Counted from the stretch's first letter, positions 17,942 to 26,422 are shown. The stretch: DNA of 64,000 nt from DAHUYF01 sp035623985 (GCA_035623985.1 DASPSJ010000060.1:186001-250000); one strand, 5' to 3'. Translations and numbers: made by a program. Notes: a model not told the origin generated them from the letters alone.

Positions 17942-19198
17942 CTAGAGGATCTTGGCGCCGACGACGCCGACATTGCGCAGCACCGCCTCGGCGATGGGGC
18001 CCGAGCGGCGCACCTCTTTCTCATGCGCGAGCACCTGATCGACGATCTCCCGGTTGAGATCGAGGAAGTGGAGGCGCTCGAGCCTGCCGGCGATGGCCGC
18101 GCTCAGCGCGCGCCTCAGGCTTGCCTTGGTGATGGCGCGCCCGCCCAGGCCGGCGATGACGGTATAGCCGCGCAGATGGAGGCGCCCCGCGAGCGCCATG
18201 CGCACATCGGTGGCGACGATGCCGCCGATGCCGATGGCGAGGCTCTTCTCGACGACGACATAGAGCCTCACCCGCGCCAGCGCGTCGCGCACCTCCTTGA
18301 GCGGGAAGGGGCGGAAGGTGGTGATGCCGAGCGCGCCGATCTTGACGCCGTCCTCGCGCATCTCGTCGACCGTGTCCTTGATGGTGCCGAGCACCGAGCC
18401 CAAGGCGATGACGGCGATGTCGGCGTCCTCCATGCGATAGGGGCGGACGAGGCCGCCGGAGTCGCGGCCGAAGACGCTCTTGAAGTCGCGCGCCAGCGCC
18501 GGAACGAGGTCGAGCGCCTGCAACTGCTTGGCATGGGCGAGGTAGCGGACCTCGGTGAAGGCCTCGGGCCCCACCATGGCGCCGATGGTGACGGGTTGCG
18601 CGGGGTCGAGCACCTGGCGCGGCTCGAAGGGGGGGAGATAGCGGTCCACCTGCTCCTGGCTGGGCAACTCGAGGCGCTCATAGGCGTGGGTGAGAATGAA
18701 GCCGTCCATGCACACCATCGCCGGCACCGACAGCTCCTCGGCGAGCCGAAAGGCCTGGATGTGGAGATCGATCGCCTCCTGGTTGGTCTCGGCAAAGAGC
18801 TGGATCCAGCCGCAATCGCGCTGGCTCATGCTGTCGCTGTGATCGTTCCAGATGTTGATCGGCGCGCCAATGGCGCGGTTGGCGACCGTCATGACGATCG
18901 GGAGGCCGAGGCCGGCGGCGTTGTAGACCGCCTCGACCATGAACAGCAGCCCCTGGCTCGCCGTCGCGGTGTAGCTGCGCGCGCCCGCCGCCGAGGCGCC
19001 GATCGCCACCGACATGGCGGCGAACTCGGATTCGACGTTGACGAACTCGCAAGGCGCGAGCGCGCCGCTCTTCACCATCTCGCCGAGCGCCTCGACGATA
19101 TGCGTCTGCGGCGAGATCGGATAGGCGCAGATCACCTCGGGCCGGCACAGCGCCACCGCCTCGGCGACCGCATGCGAGCCTTCGATCTGCTTAAGCAT
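17942..19198 (-). CDS. 2-oxoacid:acceptor oxidoreductase alpha subunit
   Basis: This is the PorA-type catalytic subunit, 418 residues. The pyrimidine-binding region begins 'GSHAVAEAVALCRPEVICAY' with 'PISPQTHIVEAL', followed by 'VESEFAAMSVAIGASAAGAR' and 'TATASQGLLFM', all standard for domain I. The C-terminal half contains 'DADIAVIALGSVLGTIKDTV' and 'FRPFPLKEVRDAL' of domain II. Oxidative decarboxylation of a 2-oxoacid to the acyl-CoA happens at the alpha/beta interface. The start overlaps the gamma-subunit gene by eight bases, giving the order gamma-alpha-beta-electron transfer-binding protein. Confidence 0.92.
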   Translation of the reverse strand: MLKQIEGSHAVAEAVALCRPEVICAYPISPQTHIVEALGEMVKSGALAPCEFVNVESEFAAMSVAIGASAAGARSYTATASQGLLFMVEAVYNAAGLGLPIVMTVANRAIGAPINIWNDHSDSMSQRDCGWIQLFAETNQEAIDLHIQAFRLAEELSVPAMVCMDGFILTHAYERLELPSQEQVDRYLPPFEPRQVLDPAQPVTIGAMVGPEAFTEVRYLAHAKQLQALDLVPALARDFKSVFGRDSGGLVRPYRMEDADIAVIALGSVLGTIKDTVDEMREDGVKIGALGITTFRPFPLKEVRDALARVRLYVVVEKSLAIGIGGIVATDVRMALAGRLHLRGYTVIAGLGGRAITKASLRRALSAAIAGRLERLHFLDLNREIVDQVLAHEKEVRRSGPIAEAVLRNVGVVGAKIL

Positions 19199-19769
19199 GG
19201 ACCGCCTCCGAGCTGCGCCGCGCCGCCTCGTAGGCGGCGGTCGCGGCGGCGATGTTGCCTTGCGCCAGCGTCCCCTTGAAGCGCTGCTCGATCGCCTTCA
19301 GCACCGAGGCGAGCGAGAACACGCCGGAGATCGCGGCAAACGCGCCGAGCAAGGGCATGTTCGGCACCGGCCGGCCGAGATGCTTCACCGCAAGCTCGGT
19401 CGCCGGCACCGTGCACAGGCGCTGCACGTGGTAGCGCGCGGCGAGCTCGGCGATGCCGAGCTCGGCGAAGCTTCGGCTGGTGTTGATGAGGACGTAGCCG
19501 TCCGCATGCAACCCCGAGAACACGTCGACCTGATGCAGCAGGGTCGGGTCCTGGATGATCAGCGCGTCGGGCTCGAGGATCGGCTCGCGCAGCCGGATGT
19601 CCTTGTCGTCGATGCGGCAATAGGCGACGACCGGCGCGCCGGTGCGCTCGGAGCCGAAGCTCGGAAAGGCCTGGGCGAAGCGGCCTTCGAGGAAGGCCGC
19701 GATCGACAGCATCTCGGCCGCGGTAACCACGCCTTGCCCGCCGCGGCCATGAATGCGTATCTGGAACAT
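19191..19769 (-). CDS. 2-oxoacid:acceptor oxidoreductase gamma subunit
   Basis: This 192-residue PorG/PorC-type subunit begins 'MFQIRIHGRGGQGVVTAAEM', the hallmark of the gamma domain, and continues with 'FPSFGSERTGAPVVAYCRI' and 'NMPLLGAFAAISG'. It helps to bind CoA and stabilise the complex. It is the first gene of the operon. Its upstream region carries two FNR-type palindromes, which fits an oxygen-sensitive enzyme. A purine-rich GGAGGATG motif lies close before the ATG. Confidence 0.92.
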   Translation of the reverse strand: MFQIRIHGRGGQGVVTAAEMLSIAAFLEGRFAQAFPSFGSERTGAPVVAYCRIDDKDIRLREPILEPDALIIQDPTLLHQVDVFSGLHADGYVLINTSRSFAELGIAELAARYHVQRLCTVPATELAVKHLGRPVPNMPLLGAFAAISGVFSLASVLKAIEQRFKGTLAQGNIAAATAAYEAARRSSEAVHA

Positions 19770-19898
19770 GGGGCAACATCCTCCGCGGGAAGCGCGGCCG
19801 GCCGAGCCCCCTCCGGCCGCGCTCCGGCGCCGCCTCAGCCCGCGCCTCGGCGCGCCATCCGCCGGCCAACCACTCTATCCGGCGCCTTCGGTCGCGCC

Positions 19899-19912
19899 TT
19901 GACGCAGATCAA
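19899..19912. promoter_or_regulatory. Near-consensus FNR/Anr-type box
   Basis: TTGAC-GCAG-ATCAA differs by one base from the FNR/Anr consensus TTGAT-N4-ATCAA. It lies in the 304-base gap between the divergent starts of the 2-oxoacid oxidoreductase operon (ATG at 19769) and the small gene at 20074, about 136 bases before the first of these. Apart from this and the second box I see nothing else in the gap. Confidence 0.65.
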
Positions 19913-19997
19913 ATGTGGCCGCCCGCCGCCCCTGCGCCCATCCTCCCGCCGCCGAGGAAGACCAGCGCGGCCGGGGGGGTGGCGACATCTCCGCGCT

Positions 19998-20011
19998 TTG
20001 ATCTGCATCAA
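19998..20011. promoter_or_regulatory. Perfect FNR/Anr-type box
   Basis: TTGAT-CTGC-ATCAA matches the FNR/Anr/FixK consensus exactly. Its centre is about 70 bases upstream of the ATG at 20074, a distance that suits activation of a promoter reading to the right. With the first box it makes the whole divergent region a likely target of low-oxygen control. Confidence 0.75.
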
Positions 20012-20073
20012 CGCGCGGAAGCCGGGAATCCGGCTCAAATTTCACGGACCAGGCGTCCTTGCGAGGCGGCCCC

Positions 20074-20307
20074 ATGAACTCCGACGACCTCATGCGCGAG
20101 CTGCGCAACATCGAATGGCTCATCGCCGCGCTGAGCGCGCACCCCAACGGCGACAGCGTGGATCTTCGCTGGCTGCGGGCGCAGCATAAACTCCTGTCGG
20201 CGTTGCGCGAATTTCGCGCCGCGCAGAAAGGCGAGAAGGTGGTCTCGCTCGCGGATTGGCGCTGGGGCCGCGCCGCCGCGTTCGTGGAGGCGGCAAGGGT
20301 CGCCTGA
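20074..20307 (+). CDS. Small conserved-looking protein of unknown function
   Basis: The 77-residue product is mostly helical: 'LMRELRNIEWLIAALSAHP' followed by 'RWLRAQHKLLSALREFRAAQ' and the tail 'SLADWRWGRAAAFVEAARVA'. It has no signal peptide, membrane segment or cysteine. I do not recognise a family. A GCGAGG motif sits about 8 bases before the ATG. The perfect FNR-type box upstream argues that it is a real gene expressed at low oxygen. An in-frame TTG at 20059 would add five residues. Confidence 0.6.
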   Translation: MNSDDLMRELRNIEWLIAALSAHPNGDSVDLRWLRAQHKLLSALREFRAAQKGEKVVSLADWRWGRAAAFVEAARVA

Positions 20308-20488
20308 GCCCCGCCGGGATCGTCCCTGGCGCGGCGTCGAGAGCCGGCAAGCGGGCATTCCACGCAGCAGATCGGCCGATCGGCGAAGCGGCAGCCGCCG
20401 GCGGCTCTCGCCCGCCATCCTCCTGGGCGACAGGGCAGAGGTGCGATAGGATCGGGCGCCGCCTGTCGCCGGCCGCATTGGACCCTCC

Positions 20489-21211
20489 ATGGAATTCGAA
20501 CAGCTTCACTATTTGCCGCTGCCCCTGCCGTTCTTTTCGATCCTGGTGGCGGCGTTCCTGGTGCTGGTTGCCCTGCTTCAGCTCGGCGCGCTGCGCTATG
20601 CCTATATGCGCCTCGGCATCAGCTCGACGGCCGCCCTGCTGCTGTTGCTGGGATCGCTGCTCGGCAGCTATTTCAACATTCCGGTGGCCGAGCTGCCGGG
20701 GCAGCGCGTGGTGTCGGGACAGGACGTCGCCTTCTATGGCATGCGCTACGTCGTGCCGGTCGTCGTCGCATGGCCCGGGACCATCATCGCGGTGAATGTG
20801 GGCGGCGCGCTCATTCCGGCGGCGGTGTCGCTTTATCTGCTGATCAAGCACCGCCTCTGGCTCCAAGGGGTCGTGGCGGTCGCCGGCATCGCCGTCATGT
20901 GCCATCTGCTGGCGCGTCCGACCCCCGGGCTCGGCATCGCGGTGCCGGTCTTCGTCCCCGCGATCACGACGGCCATCGTGGCGCTGCTGCTGTCGCGCCG
21001 GCACGCGGCGCCGCTCGCCTATATCGGCGGCAGCCTCGGCACGCTGATCGGCGCCGACCTGCTCAATCTCGGCAACATCCGAGGCATGGGGGCGCCGATC
21101 GCCTCCATCGGCGGGGCGGGAACCTTCGACGGAATCTTCCTGACCGCCATCCTCGCGGTGCTCTTCGCCAGCCTCACGCGGCCGCCGCGCCGCGACCGCG
21201 CCGCGGCGTAG
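20489..21211 (+). CDS. DUF1614 family integral membrane protein
   Basis: The 240-residue protein has about seven hydrophobic segments and the DUF1614 hallmarks: an N-terminal 'HYLPLPLPFFSILVAAFLVL', a central 'VNVGGALIPAAVSLYLL' and the C-terminal glycine-rich 'YIGGSLGTLIGADLLNL'. The family is found in bacteria and archaea and has no defined function. A purely membrane-embedded product is clear. It lies 181 bases after the small gene at 20074 and could be on the same FNR-controlled transcript. Confidence 0.85.
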   Translation: MEFEQLHYLPLPLPFFSILVAAFLVLVALLQLGALRYAYMRLGISSTAALLLLLGSLLGSYFNIPVAELPGQRVVSGQDVAFYGMRYVVPVVVAWPGTIIAVNVGGALIPAAVSLYLLIKHRLWLQGVVAVAGIAVMCHLLARPTPGLGIAVPVFVPAITTAIVALLLSRRHAAPLAYIGGSLGTLIGADLLNLGNIRGMGAPIASIGGAGTFDGIFLTAILAVLFASLTRPPRRDRAAA

Positions 21212-21303
21212 AAGAACGGCGAGCGGGCAGCGTATTTGACCGCGCGGGGAAAGCGGCATAGCCTTTTCGCCGATCGCCGGCGCAAGCGGCGAAGGAGGAG
21301 AGC

Positions 21304-22626
21304 ATGAGCAGAACGCGCGATCACGCGGATCTGACCCGGGTCGGACCGGGCACCGTGATGGGCGAGTTCATGCGGCAATATTGGATCCCGGCCGCCTTGT
21401 CCTCGGAGCTTGCCGCCGACGGCGATCCGATGCGGCTGCTGCTGCTCGGCGAAAAGCTCATCGCCTTCCGCGACAGCGCCGGGCGGGTGGGCGTGATGGA
21501 CCAGCGCTGTCCCCATCGCTGCGCCTCGCTGTTCCTGGGCCGCAACGAAGAGTACGGGCTTCGCTGCGTCTATCACGGCTGGAAGTTCGACGTGAGCGGC
21601 CGTTGCGTCGACATGCCGAGCGTGCCGGCGGAGCGGGACTTCAAAGCCAAGGTGAAGGCCAAGGCCTATCGCACCGCCGAGCGCAACGGCCTCGTCTGGG
21701 TCTATATGGGCGCGCGGCAGGAGGCGCCGCCGCTGCCGGCGATCGAGGTGGCGCTCTTGCCGGCGGAGGACATGACGCAGCAATTCGTGCAGCGCCGCTG
21801 CAACTGGCTGCAGGCGCTCGAAGGCGAGATCGACACCGCGCATTTCGGCTTCCTCCACATGGGATGCATCGGCCCCGACGACCTCCATCCCGCGGACAAG
21901 CTGCGCTACACGGTGACGGACCGCGCCCCCGACTATCACGTCGCCGACGCGCCCTGGGGCACCACCTATGCCGCCTACCGGCCGGCGGATCCGGGACAGC
22001 TCTACTGGCGCGTCGCCAATTTCCTGTTTCCGTTCTGGACGCAGACGCCCGCCGGCTCCTTCCCGACCCATGTCGGCGCGCGCGCCTGGGTCCCGATGGA
22101 CGACGAGCACACCATGTTCCTGCACCTCCATTGGAAGCGCGCGGCGCCGTCGCTTCCCATGGTGCGGCAGGACGGCACGGTGCCGCTGCACCTCACCCGC
22201 ACGCTCGACTATCTGCCGAACGACACCGGCTGGCACGGCCGCTGGCGGCTCCGCGCCAATGAGGACAATGACTGGCAGATCGACCGCGCGTCCCAGCGCG
22301 ACGGCAGGAGCTTCAGCGGCATCGGCAACATCCACCTCCAGGACCAGGCGGTGACCGAGAGCATGGGGCCGATCGTCGACCACAACCTCGAGCATCTCGG
22401 CCCCTCCGACCGCATGATCACGCACACCCGCCGGCGGCTGCTGAAAGCGGCGCGCGCCTGGCGCGACGACGGCGCCGCGCCGCCTTGCGTCGACGATCCC
22501 ACGCCCTATCTCAAGGCGCGCAGCGGCTATTTCCTCAGCGAGGACGGCATCGACTGGCGCAACGCCTATGCGCGGCAGGTCGAGACGGCGGCACGGCCCG
22601 CGCCGATGCCGCAGGCGGCGGAGTGA
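21304..22626 (+). CDS. Rieske [2Fe-2S] aromatic ring-hydroxylating oxygenase, phthalate 4,5-dioxygenase type
   Basis: The 440-residue protein is an oxygenase alpha subunit. The N-terminal Rieske domain has C-x-H 'CPHRC' (Cys69, His71) and C-x2-H 'CVYHGWKF' (Cys88, His91). The catalytic domain shows 'EGEIDTAHFGFLHMG', the facial-triad region for mononuclear iron, as in the phthalate 4,5-dioxygenase/3-ketosteroid hydroxylase group. Such enzymes need a separate reductase; none is fused or directly adjacent, though a ferredoxin-NADP reductase lies at 12541. A strong GAAGGAGGAG ribosome site precedes the ATG. The aromatic or steroid-like substrate is unknown. Confidence 0.9.
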   Translation: MSRTRDHADLTRVGPGTVMGEFMRQYWIPAALSSELAADGDPMRLLLLGEKLIAFRDSAGRVGVMDQRCPHRCASLFLGRNEEYGLRCVYHGWKFDVSGRCVDMPSVPAERDFKAKVKAKAYRTAERNGLVWVYMGARQEAPPLPAIEVALLPAEDMTQQFVQRRCNWLQALEGEIDTAHFGFLHMGCIGPDDLHPADKLRYTVTDRAPDYHVADAPWGTTYAAYRPADPGQLYWRVANFLFPFWTQTPAGSFPTHVGARAWVPMDDEHTMFLHLHWKRAAPSLPMVRQDGTVPLHLTRTLDYLPNDTGWHGRWRLRANEDNDWQIDRASQRDGRSFSGIGNIHLQDQAVTESMGPIVDHNLEHLGPSDRMITHTRRRLLKAARAWRDDGAAPPCVDDPTPYLKARSGYFLSEDGIDWRNAYARQVETAARPAPMPQAAE

Positions 22627-22654
22627 GAGCGGCGGAGCGCTTCGTCAGAGATAT

Positions 22655-23908
22655 CTAAGCCGCTTCCGGCTCCCTCAGCACCGCGTCGAACTGCTCCAGC
22701 GCCCAGTCGACCTCGGCGCGGGTAATCACCAGCGGCGGGCTGATGCGGATGGTGTGGTCGTGGGTGTCCTTGCACAGCACGCCGCGCCGGCGCAGCGCCT
22801 CGCAATAGCGCCGCGCGCCGCCCGCCGCCGGGCGAAGCTCGACGGCCATCATCAAGCCGCGGCCGCGCACCTCCTTCACCACCGCGCTGCCGATGCCGCG
22901 CAGGCCGGCGAGGAAGCGCGCGCCCATCGCGGCTGCGTTCTCGATCATGCCCTCTTCCAAGAGGACCCGCAGCGCGGCGCGCGCCACGGCGCAGGCGAGC
23001 GGATTGCCGCCGAAGGTGCTGCCGTGCTCGCCCGGCTTCAGCACGCCCAGGACCTCGTCGTTCGAGAGCACCGCCGACACCGGATAGAAGCCGCCCGACA
23101 GCGCCTTGCCGATGAGCGTGAGATCGGCCTCGATCCCTTCATGCTCCTCGGCGAGCAGCCGGCCGGTGCGGCCGAGCCCGGTCTGAACCTCGTCGAGGAT
23201 CAGGATCACGGTGTGGCGCGTGCAGATCTCGCGCACCGCTTTGAAATAGCCCGCGGGCGGCAGGATCACCCCCGCTTCGCCCTGGATGGGCTCGACCAGA
23301 AAAGCCACCGTGTGCGGCGTGATCGCGGCTTCGAGCGCGGCGGCGTCGCCGAAGGGCACGATGCGGAAGCCCGGCGTGAAGGGGCCGAAGCCGTCGCGCG
23401 CCGTGGGATCGGTGCTGAAGCCGACGATGGTCAGCGTGCGGCCGTGGAAGTTGTTGGCGCAGACGATGATCTCGGCCCGGTCCTCGGGCACGCCCTTCAC
23501 CTCATAGCCCCATTTGCGCGCGACCTTGATCGCGCTTTCCACCGCCTCGGCGCCGGAATTCATCGGCAGGACCTTGTGCGAGCGGGTGGCGGCGCAAAGC
23601 TCCTGGTAGAACAGCGGGAGCTGGTCGTTCATGAAGGCGCGCGAGGTGATGGCGAGCCGCGACGCCTGCTCGGTGAGCGCGGCCAGGATGCCGGGATGGC
23701 AATGCCCCTGATTGACCGCCGAATAGGCCGACAGGCAATCGAGGTAGCGCCGGCCGTCCACGTCCCACACCCAGACGCCGCGGCCGCGGGTGAGGATGAC
23801 GTCGAAGGGCTTGTAGTTGCGCGCGCCAAAGGCGTGCTCGAGCGCGCGATAGTCGTCGCGGGCCGCCGGCGGCGGCTCTCTCAACATCGTTTCGGCGGTG
23901 ACGGTCAT
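22655..23908 (-). CDS. rocD: Ornithine--oxo-acid transaminase (ornithine delta-aminotransferase)
   Basis: This class III PLP aminotransferase of 417 residues contains 'LDCLSAYSAVNQGHCHP', 'VLPMNSGAEAVESAIKVARK', 'LILDEVQTGLGRTG' and the PLP-lysine segment 'LTLIGKALSGGFYPVSAV', all closest to ornithine aminotransferase. It converts L-ornithine and 2-oxoglutarate to glutamate semialdehyde and glutamate. The ATG at 23908 is preceded by GAGGAGAA; the frame runs further to 23923 without a better site. It follows the amidinohydrolase gene by 40 bases, so the pair probably turns arginine or a derivative into glutamate. Confidence 0.93.
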   Translation of the reverse strand: MTVTAETMLREPPPAARDDYRALEHAFGARNYKPFDVILTRGRGVWVWDVDGRRYLDCLSAYSAVNQGHCHPGILAALTEQASRLAITSRAFMNDQLPLFYQELCAATRSHKVLPMNSGAEAVESAIKVARKWGYEVKGVPEDRAEIIVCANNFHGRTLTIVGFSTDPTARDGFGPFTPGFRIVPFGDAAALEAAITPHTVAFLVEPIQGEAGVILPPAGYFKAVREICTRHTVILILDEVQTGLGRTGRLLAEEHEGIEADLTLIGKALSGGFYPVSAVLSNDEVLGVLKPGEHGSTFGGNPLACAVARAALRVLLEEGMIENAAAMGARFLAGLRGIGSAVVKEVRGRGLMMAVELRPAAGGARRYCEALRRRGVLCKDTHDHTIRISPPLVITRAEVDWALEQFDAVLREPEAA

Positions 23909-23948
23909 GTGGGTTCTCCTCAACCCTCTTCCCTCGAAGGACGGCGAT

Positions 23949-24827
23949 CTATCCGGCCGCGCGCCGCAAGGCGCCGGCGCTCAGGGGGTCGAGGCGCAAG
24001 GTCATGCAATAGGCGCCGCCGCCGGACATGATGAACGGCAGGAGATCGACCTCGCTCACGCGATAGCCGCGCTCGGAAAGGCGAGCCACCAGGCGGGGCG
24101 GGGCGCTCGCCATCACCAGCCGGTCGCCGATATTGACCGCGTTGACGCTGAAGCAGGCGGCGTCCTCGTCCGTCGCCTCGATCCGGTCCTCGGGCGCGAC
24201 GAGGCCGCGGATCGCGACCAGCGACTCTTCGGAAAACGCCGGCGGGTAATAGAGCACCTCGCCGCCGCTCAACGGGCAGAAGCAGACGTCGAGATGATAA
24301 AAGCGCGGCGAGACGAGCTCGAGCGCCGTCACCTCCTGGCCGAAGAAGGCGGCGACCTCGTCGGCCGCCCGCCGCGTCGAGCGCTGGCCGTAGCCCGCCC
24401 AGAACCGTCCGCGGGTCGCGTCCCAGATGCAATCGCCCGCCCCTTCCTGAAAGCAGCTCGCCGGGACCTGCGCGACCTCGTCGAGAAGCCCGCGCGCCAT
24501 CAGCGCGCGGAAGCGATCGCGAAAATGCCGCTCTTCGCCCTGGCGCTCGGAGTGGCGAAAGCGCGCGACCAGCGCCAGGCGGTCGAGCACCACCGCGGCA
24601 TTGGCGGGAAACACCATGTCCGGCTGGCCGGCAACGCCGGAGGCGATCTCGAGCCGCGCGCCGGCGGCGCCCAGCGCCGCGGCAAGCGCGCGGAAGCTGC
24701 GCCGGGCGGCGACGCCGTGGCCCGCCGGATCCTCGGCCCAGGCGCCGGGCTGCATCCACGGATTGATCGCGTAGGAGACCTCGAAATGCGCGGGGTCGGT
24801 CAGCAGCAGCAAGGGCTTCGCAGGCAC
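23949..24827 (-). CDS. Arginine deiminase/dimethylargininase-related amidinohydrolase
   Basis: This guanidino-group modifying enzyme of the pentein fold has 'PDMVFPANAAVVLDR' (substrate-guanidine acidic region), 'EGAGDCIWDA', the catalytic histidine in 'PRFYHLDVCFCPL' and the nucleophilic cysteine in 'SGGGAYCMTLRLDP' near the C-terminus. It probably hydrolyses arginine or methylarginine, giving citrulline or ornithine for RocD. I chose the GTG at 24827, with GGAG nine bases before it, because residues upstream are Arg/Trp-rich and unlike the family. ATGs at 24920 and 24950 are alternatives. It is divergent from the Lrp-type regulator gene. Confidence 0.82.
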   Translation of the reverse strand: MPAKPLLLLTDPAHFEVSYAINPWMQPGAWAEDPAGHGVAARRSFRALAAALGAAGARLEIASGVAGQPDMVFPANAAVVLDRLALVARFRHSERQGEERHFRDRFRALMARGLLDEVAQVPASCFQEGAGDCIWDATRGRFWAGYGQRSTRRAADEVAAFFGQEVTALELVSPRFYHLDVCFCPLSGGEVLYYPPAFSEESLVAIRGLVAPEDRIEATDEDAACFSVNAVNIGDRLVMASAPPRLVARLSERGYRVSEVDLLPFIMSGGGAYCMTLRLDPLSAGALRRAAG

Positions 24828-24922
24828 GGGATGGTACTCCGCCAAAACACGCCGCGGTGCCGGACCGGACCGCCAGGAGCGCCACCGTCGCACGAGGGGG
24901 TGCCAACGAAAAGCCAGCATCC

Positions 24923-24952
24923 TTGACAAAATGCGCCATAGATAGGACATAT
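24923..24952 (+). promoter_or_regulatory. Predicted sigma-70-type promoter of the Lrp-type regulator gene
   Basis: TTGACA at 24923-24928 is a perfect -35 element. After 18 bases follows ACATAT (24947-24952) as a weak -10 element. The regulator ATG is at 24987, giving a leader of about 28 bases. The divergent amidinohydrolase transcript must start in the same segment, so the Lrp-type protein could control both directions. I saw no clear Lrp operator. Confidence 0.4.
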
Positions 24953-24986
24953 CGTCAGAAAGAATTGGCAGATTGTCGAGGCGGCG

Positions 24987-25409
24987 ATGGACGACACCGA
25001 TCGGCGGCTGATTGCGTTGCTGCGCGACAACGCCCGGCTGCCGGTGGCCAGCCTGGCCCAGCTCCTGAAGGTCTCGCGCGGCACGGTGCAGAACCGCATC
25101 GACCGGCTGCTCGCCGAGGGCGTGATCGGCGGCTTCACCTTGCGCCTGAAGCCGGAAGCCGAGCCCCAGCGCGTGCGCGCCATCACCATGGTGGCGGTCG
25201 ACGGCGAGCACGCCAGCGCGGTGATTCGGGCGCTGCGCGGCATCCCGGAGGTTCAGGCGCTCCACACCACCAACGGCCGCTGGGACATCGTCGTCGAGCT
25301 TGGCGTCGACAGCCTCGAAGCCTTCGACCAGGCGCTGCAGCGCATCCGCCTCATCAAGGGGATTTCGAACTCCGAGACCAGCCTGCTGCTGTCGACGCAT
25401 AAGATATGA
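24987..25409 (+). CDS. Lrp/AsnC family transcriptional regulator
   Basis: The 140-residue protein has the Lrp/AsnC layout: an N-terminal winged helix-turn-helix ('DDTDRRLIALLRDNARLPVA' with recognition helix region 'KVSRGTVQNRIDRL'), then an alpha/beta effector-binding RAM domain from about residue 60 ('ITMVAVDGEHASAVIRALRG', 'TTNGRWDIVVELGVDSLEAF'). It is divergent from the amidinohydrolase-rocD pair, so it is probably the amino-acid-responsive regulator of arginine/ornithine catabolism. It marks the left border of the lower-G+C island. Confidence 0.92.
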   Translation: MDDTDRRLIALLRDNARLPVASLAQLLKVSRGTVQNRIDRLLAEGVIGGFTLRLKPEAEPQRVRAITMVAVDGEHASAVIRALRGIPEVQALHTTNGRWDIVVELGVDSLEAFDQALQRIRLIKGISNSETSLLLSTHKI

Positions 25410-25570
25410 CGAGGCGGCGAAAGGGAATTGGACGATATCGGCTCATCAGCGCGGCACGACACGTTGAGACAGAACACCTCTCACCACGTGTCCCTGCACA
25501 CAGCGCCCAGCCGCGAACTTTCCTTGTGAACGAGCCTGCGCTCAAACTTAAGCCGGCCGGAATGGAACTC

Positions 25571-25598
25571 TTGCGACGTTCTCAGTTTGTACTAGAAT
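25571..25598 (+). promoter_or_regulatory. Predicted promoter of the low-G+C cassette
   Basis: TTGCGA (25571-25576) and TAGAAT (25593-25598) are separated by 16 bases and resemble -35 and -10 elements. The first cassette ATG is at 25667. The gap 25410-25666 holds no other supported feature; a 66-codon frame in it is discussed under rejected items. Confidence 0.4.
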
Positions 25599-25666
25599 TG
25601 CCGTAATGGGGAAAACGACTTATCAGATACGAGGACGAACTGGTCGGAAGCGAAGGAAGCACTGAA

Positions 25667-26422
25667 ATGCCTGCACCGCCGCCGGGGCGCACACAGTCCG
25701 TTCCTTCGTCATCAGAAATCCATCCACTGCATGCGGCGCTTAATTCGCCGGAAAAGATCGATCACGCGGCTGCAATATATGGATGGTCCGCAATCTCCGA
25801 CCAGTTTCGAAAATCCTGGCACGGAGATGCGGCCATCCATTTCGTCCGGCACGGTGAAAGTCTCAACAATCGATTGGGCCTCGTCACGGGGAAATCGGAT
25901 CCGCCTCTCACGGATTCCGGTCGACGTCAAGCACAATCGCTGCGCGCCATGCTTGTCTCGGGTTCGGTTGATTTGGTTATCTCAAGCACACTGCGCCGTG
26001 CTCGCGAAACGATGGCAATTGCCCTGGCTTCAGTCCCAGCTCTCAAAACCTCGCCATATTTCGATCCCCGCGTCAACGAGCGGTCACTTGGCGAGCTGGA
26101 AAACCAACCAAACAGACCCGTTCGCGGCTACGCTAGAGGCGACTTGGATTTTGCACCGGAGGGAGGCGAAAGCTATCGGACGCTGGCGCAACGATGCTTC
26201 TCATTTTTGATCGACCTTCGCGCCGAAGTGGAACGCTCCCGACAAACGCGCCGTCTTGAGGTGTTCGTATTTTCTCATGTTGGCCCAATGCGAGTCTTCA
26301 AAGCCGTCTATGATAAATCTGTGTCATCCCCCGCTCAGATGATGGCAATCTCATTTGAAAACACCATGATGCTCTCGTGCCGTGGATCGAATTGGCATTT
26401 ACCGGATTATTTCATTCGATGA
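25667..26422 (+). CDS. Histidine phosphatase family protein (phosphoglycerate mutase-like)
   Basis: The 251-residue protein has the RHG active site 'HFVRHGESLNNRLGLVTG' (phosphorylated histidine about residue 62) and the second catalytic histidine in 'VFVFSHVGPMRVFKAVYDK'. 'LTDSGRRQAQSLRAML' and 'ISSTLRRARETMAIAL' are typical of the family. About 50 N-terminal residues precede the core. The substrate could be a sugar phosphate, nucleotide or phosphoprotein. Codon use is much less G+C-biased than in the flanking genes, which points to acquisition from elsewhere. A GAAGG motif precedes the ATG. The stop overlaps the next ATG by four bases, so phosphatase and nucleotidyltransferase are made together. 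Confidence 0.88.
   Translation: MPAPPPGRTQSVPSSSEIHPLHAALNSPEKIDHAAAIYGWSAISDQFRKSWHGDAAIHFVRHGESLNNRLGLVTGKSDPPLTDSGRRQAQSLRAMLVSGSVDLVISSTLRRARETMAIALASVPALKTSPYFDPRVNERSLGELENQPNRPVRGYARGDLDFAPEGGESYRTLAQRCFSFLIDLRAEVERSRQTRRLEVFVFSHVGPMRVFKAVYDKSVSSPAQMMAISFENTMMLSCRGSNWHLPDYFIR

Noticed and set aside
25406..25606. 66-codon frame overlapping the end of the Lrp gene
   Set aside because: The protein is Arg-rich, has no recognisable feature, lacks a convincing ribosome site apart from the overlap and includes the promoter-like sequence of the next gene.
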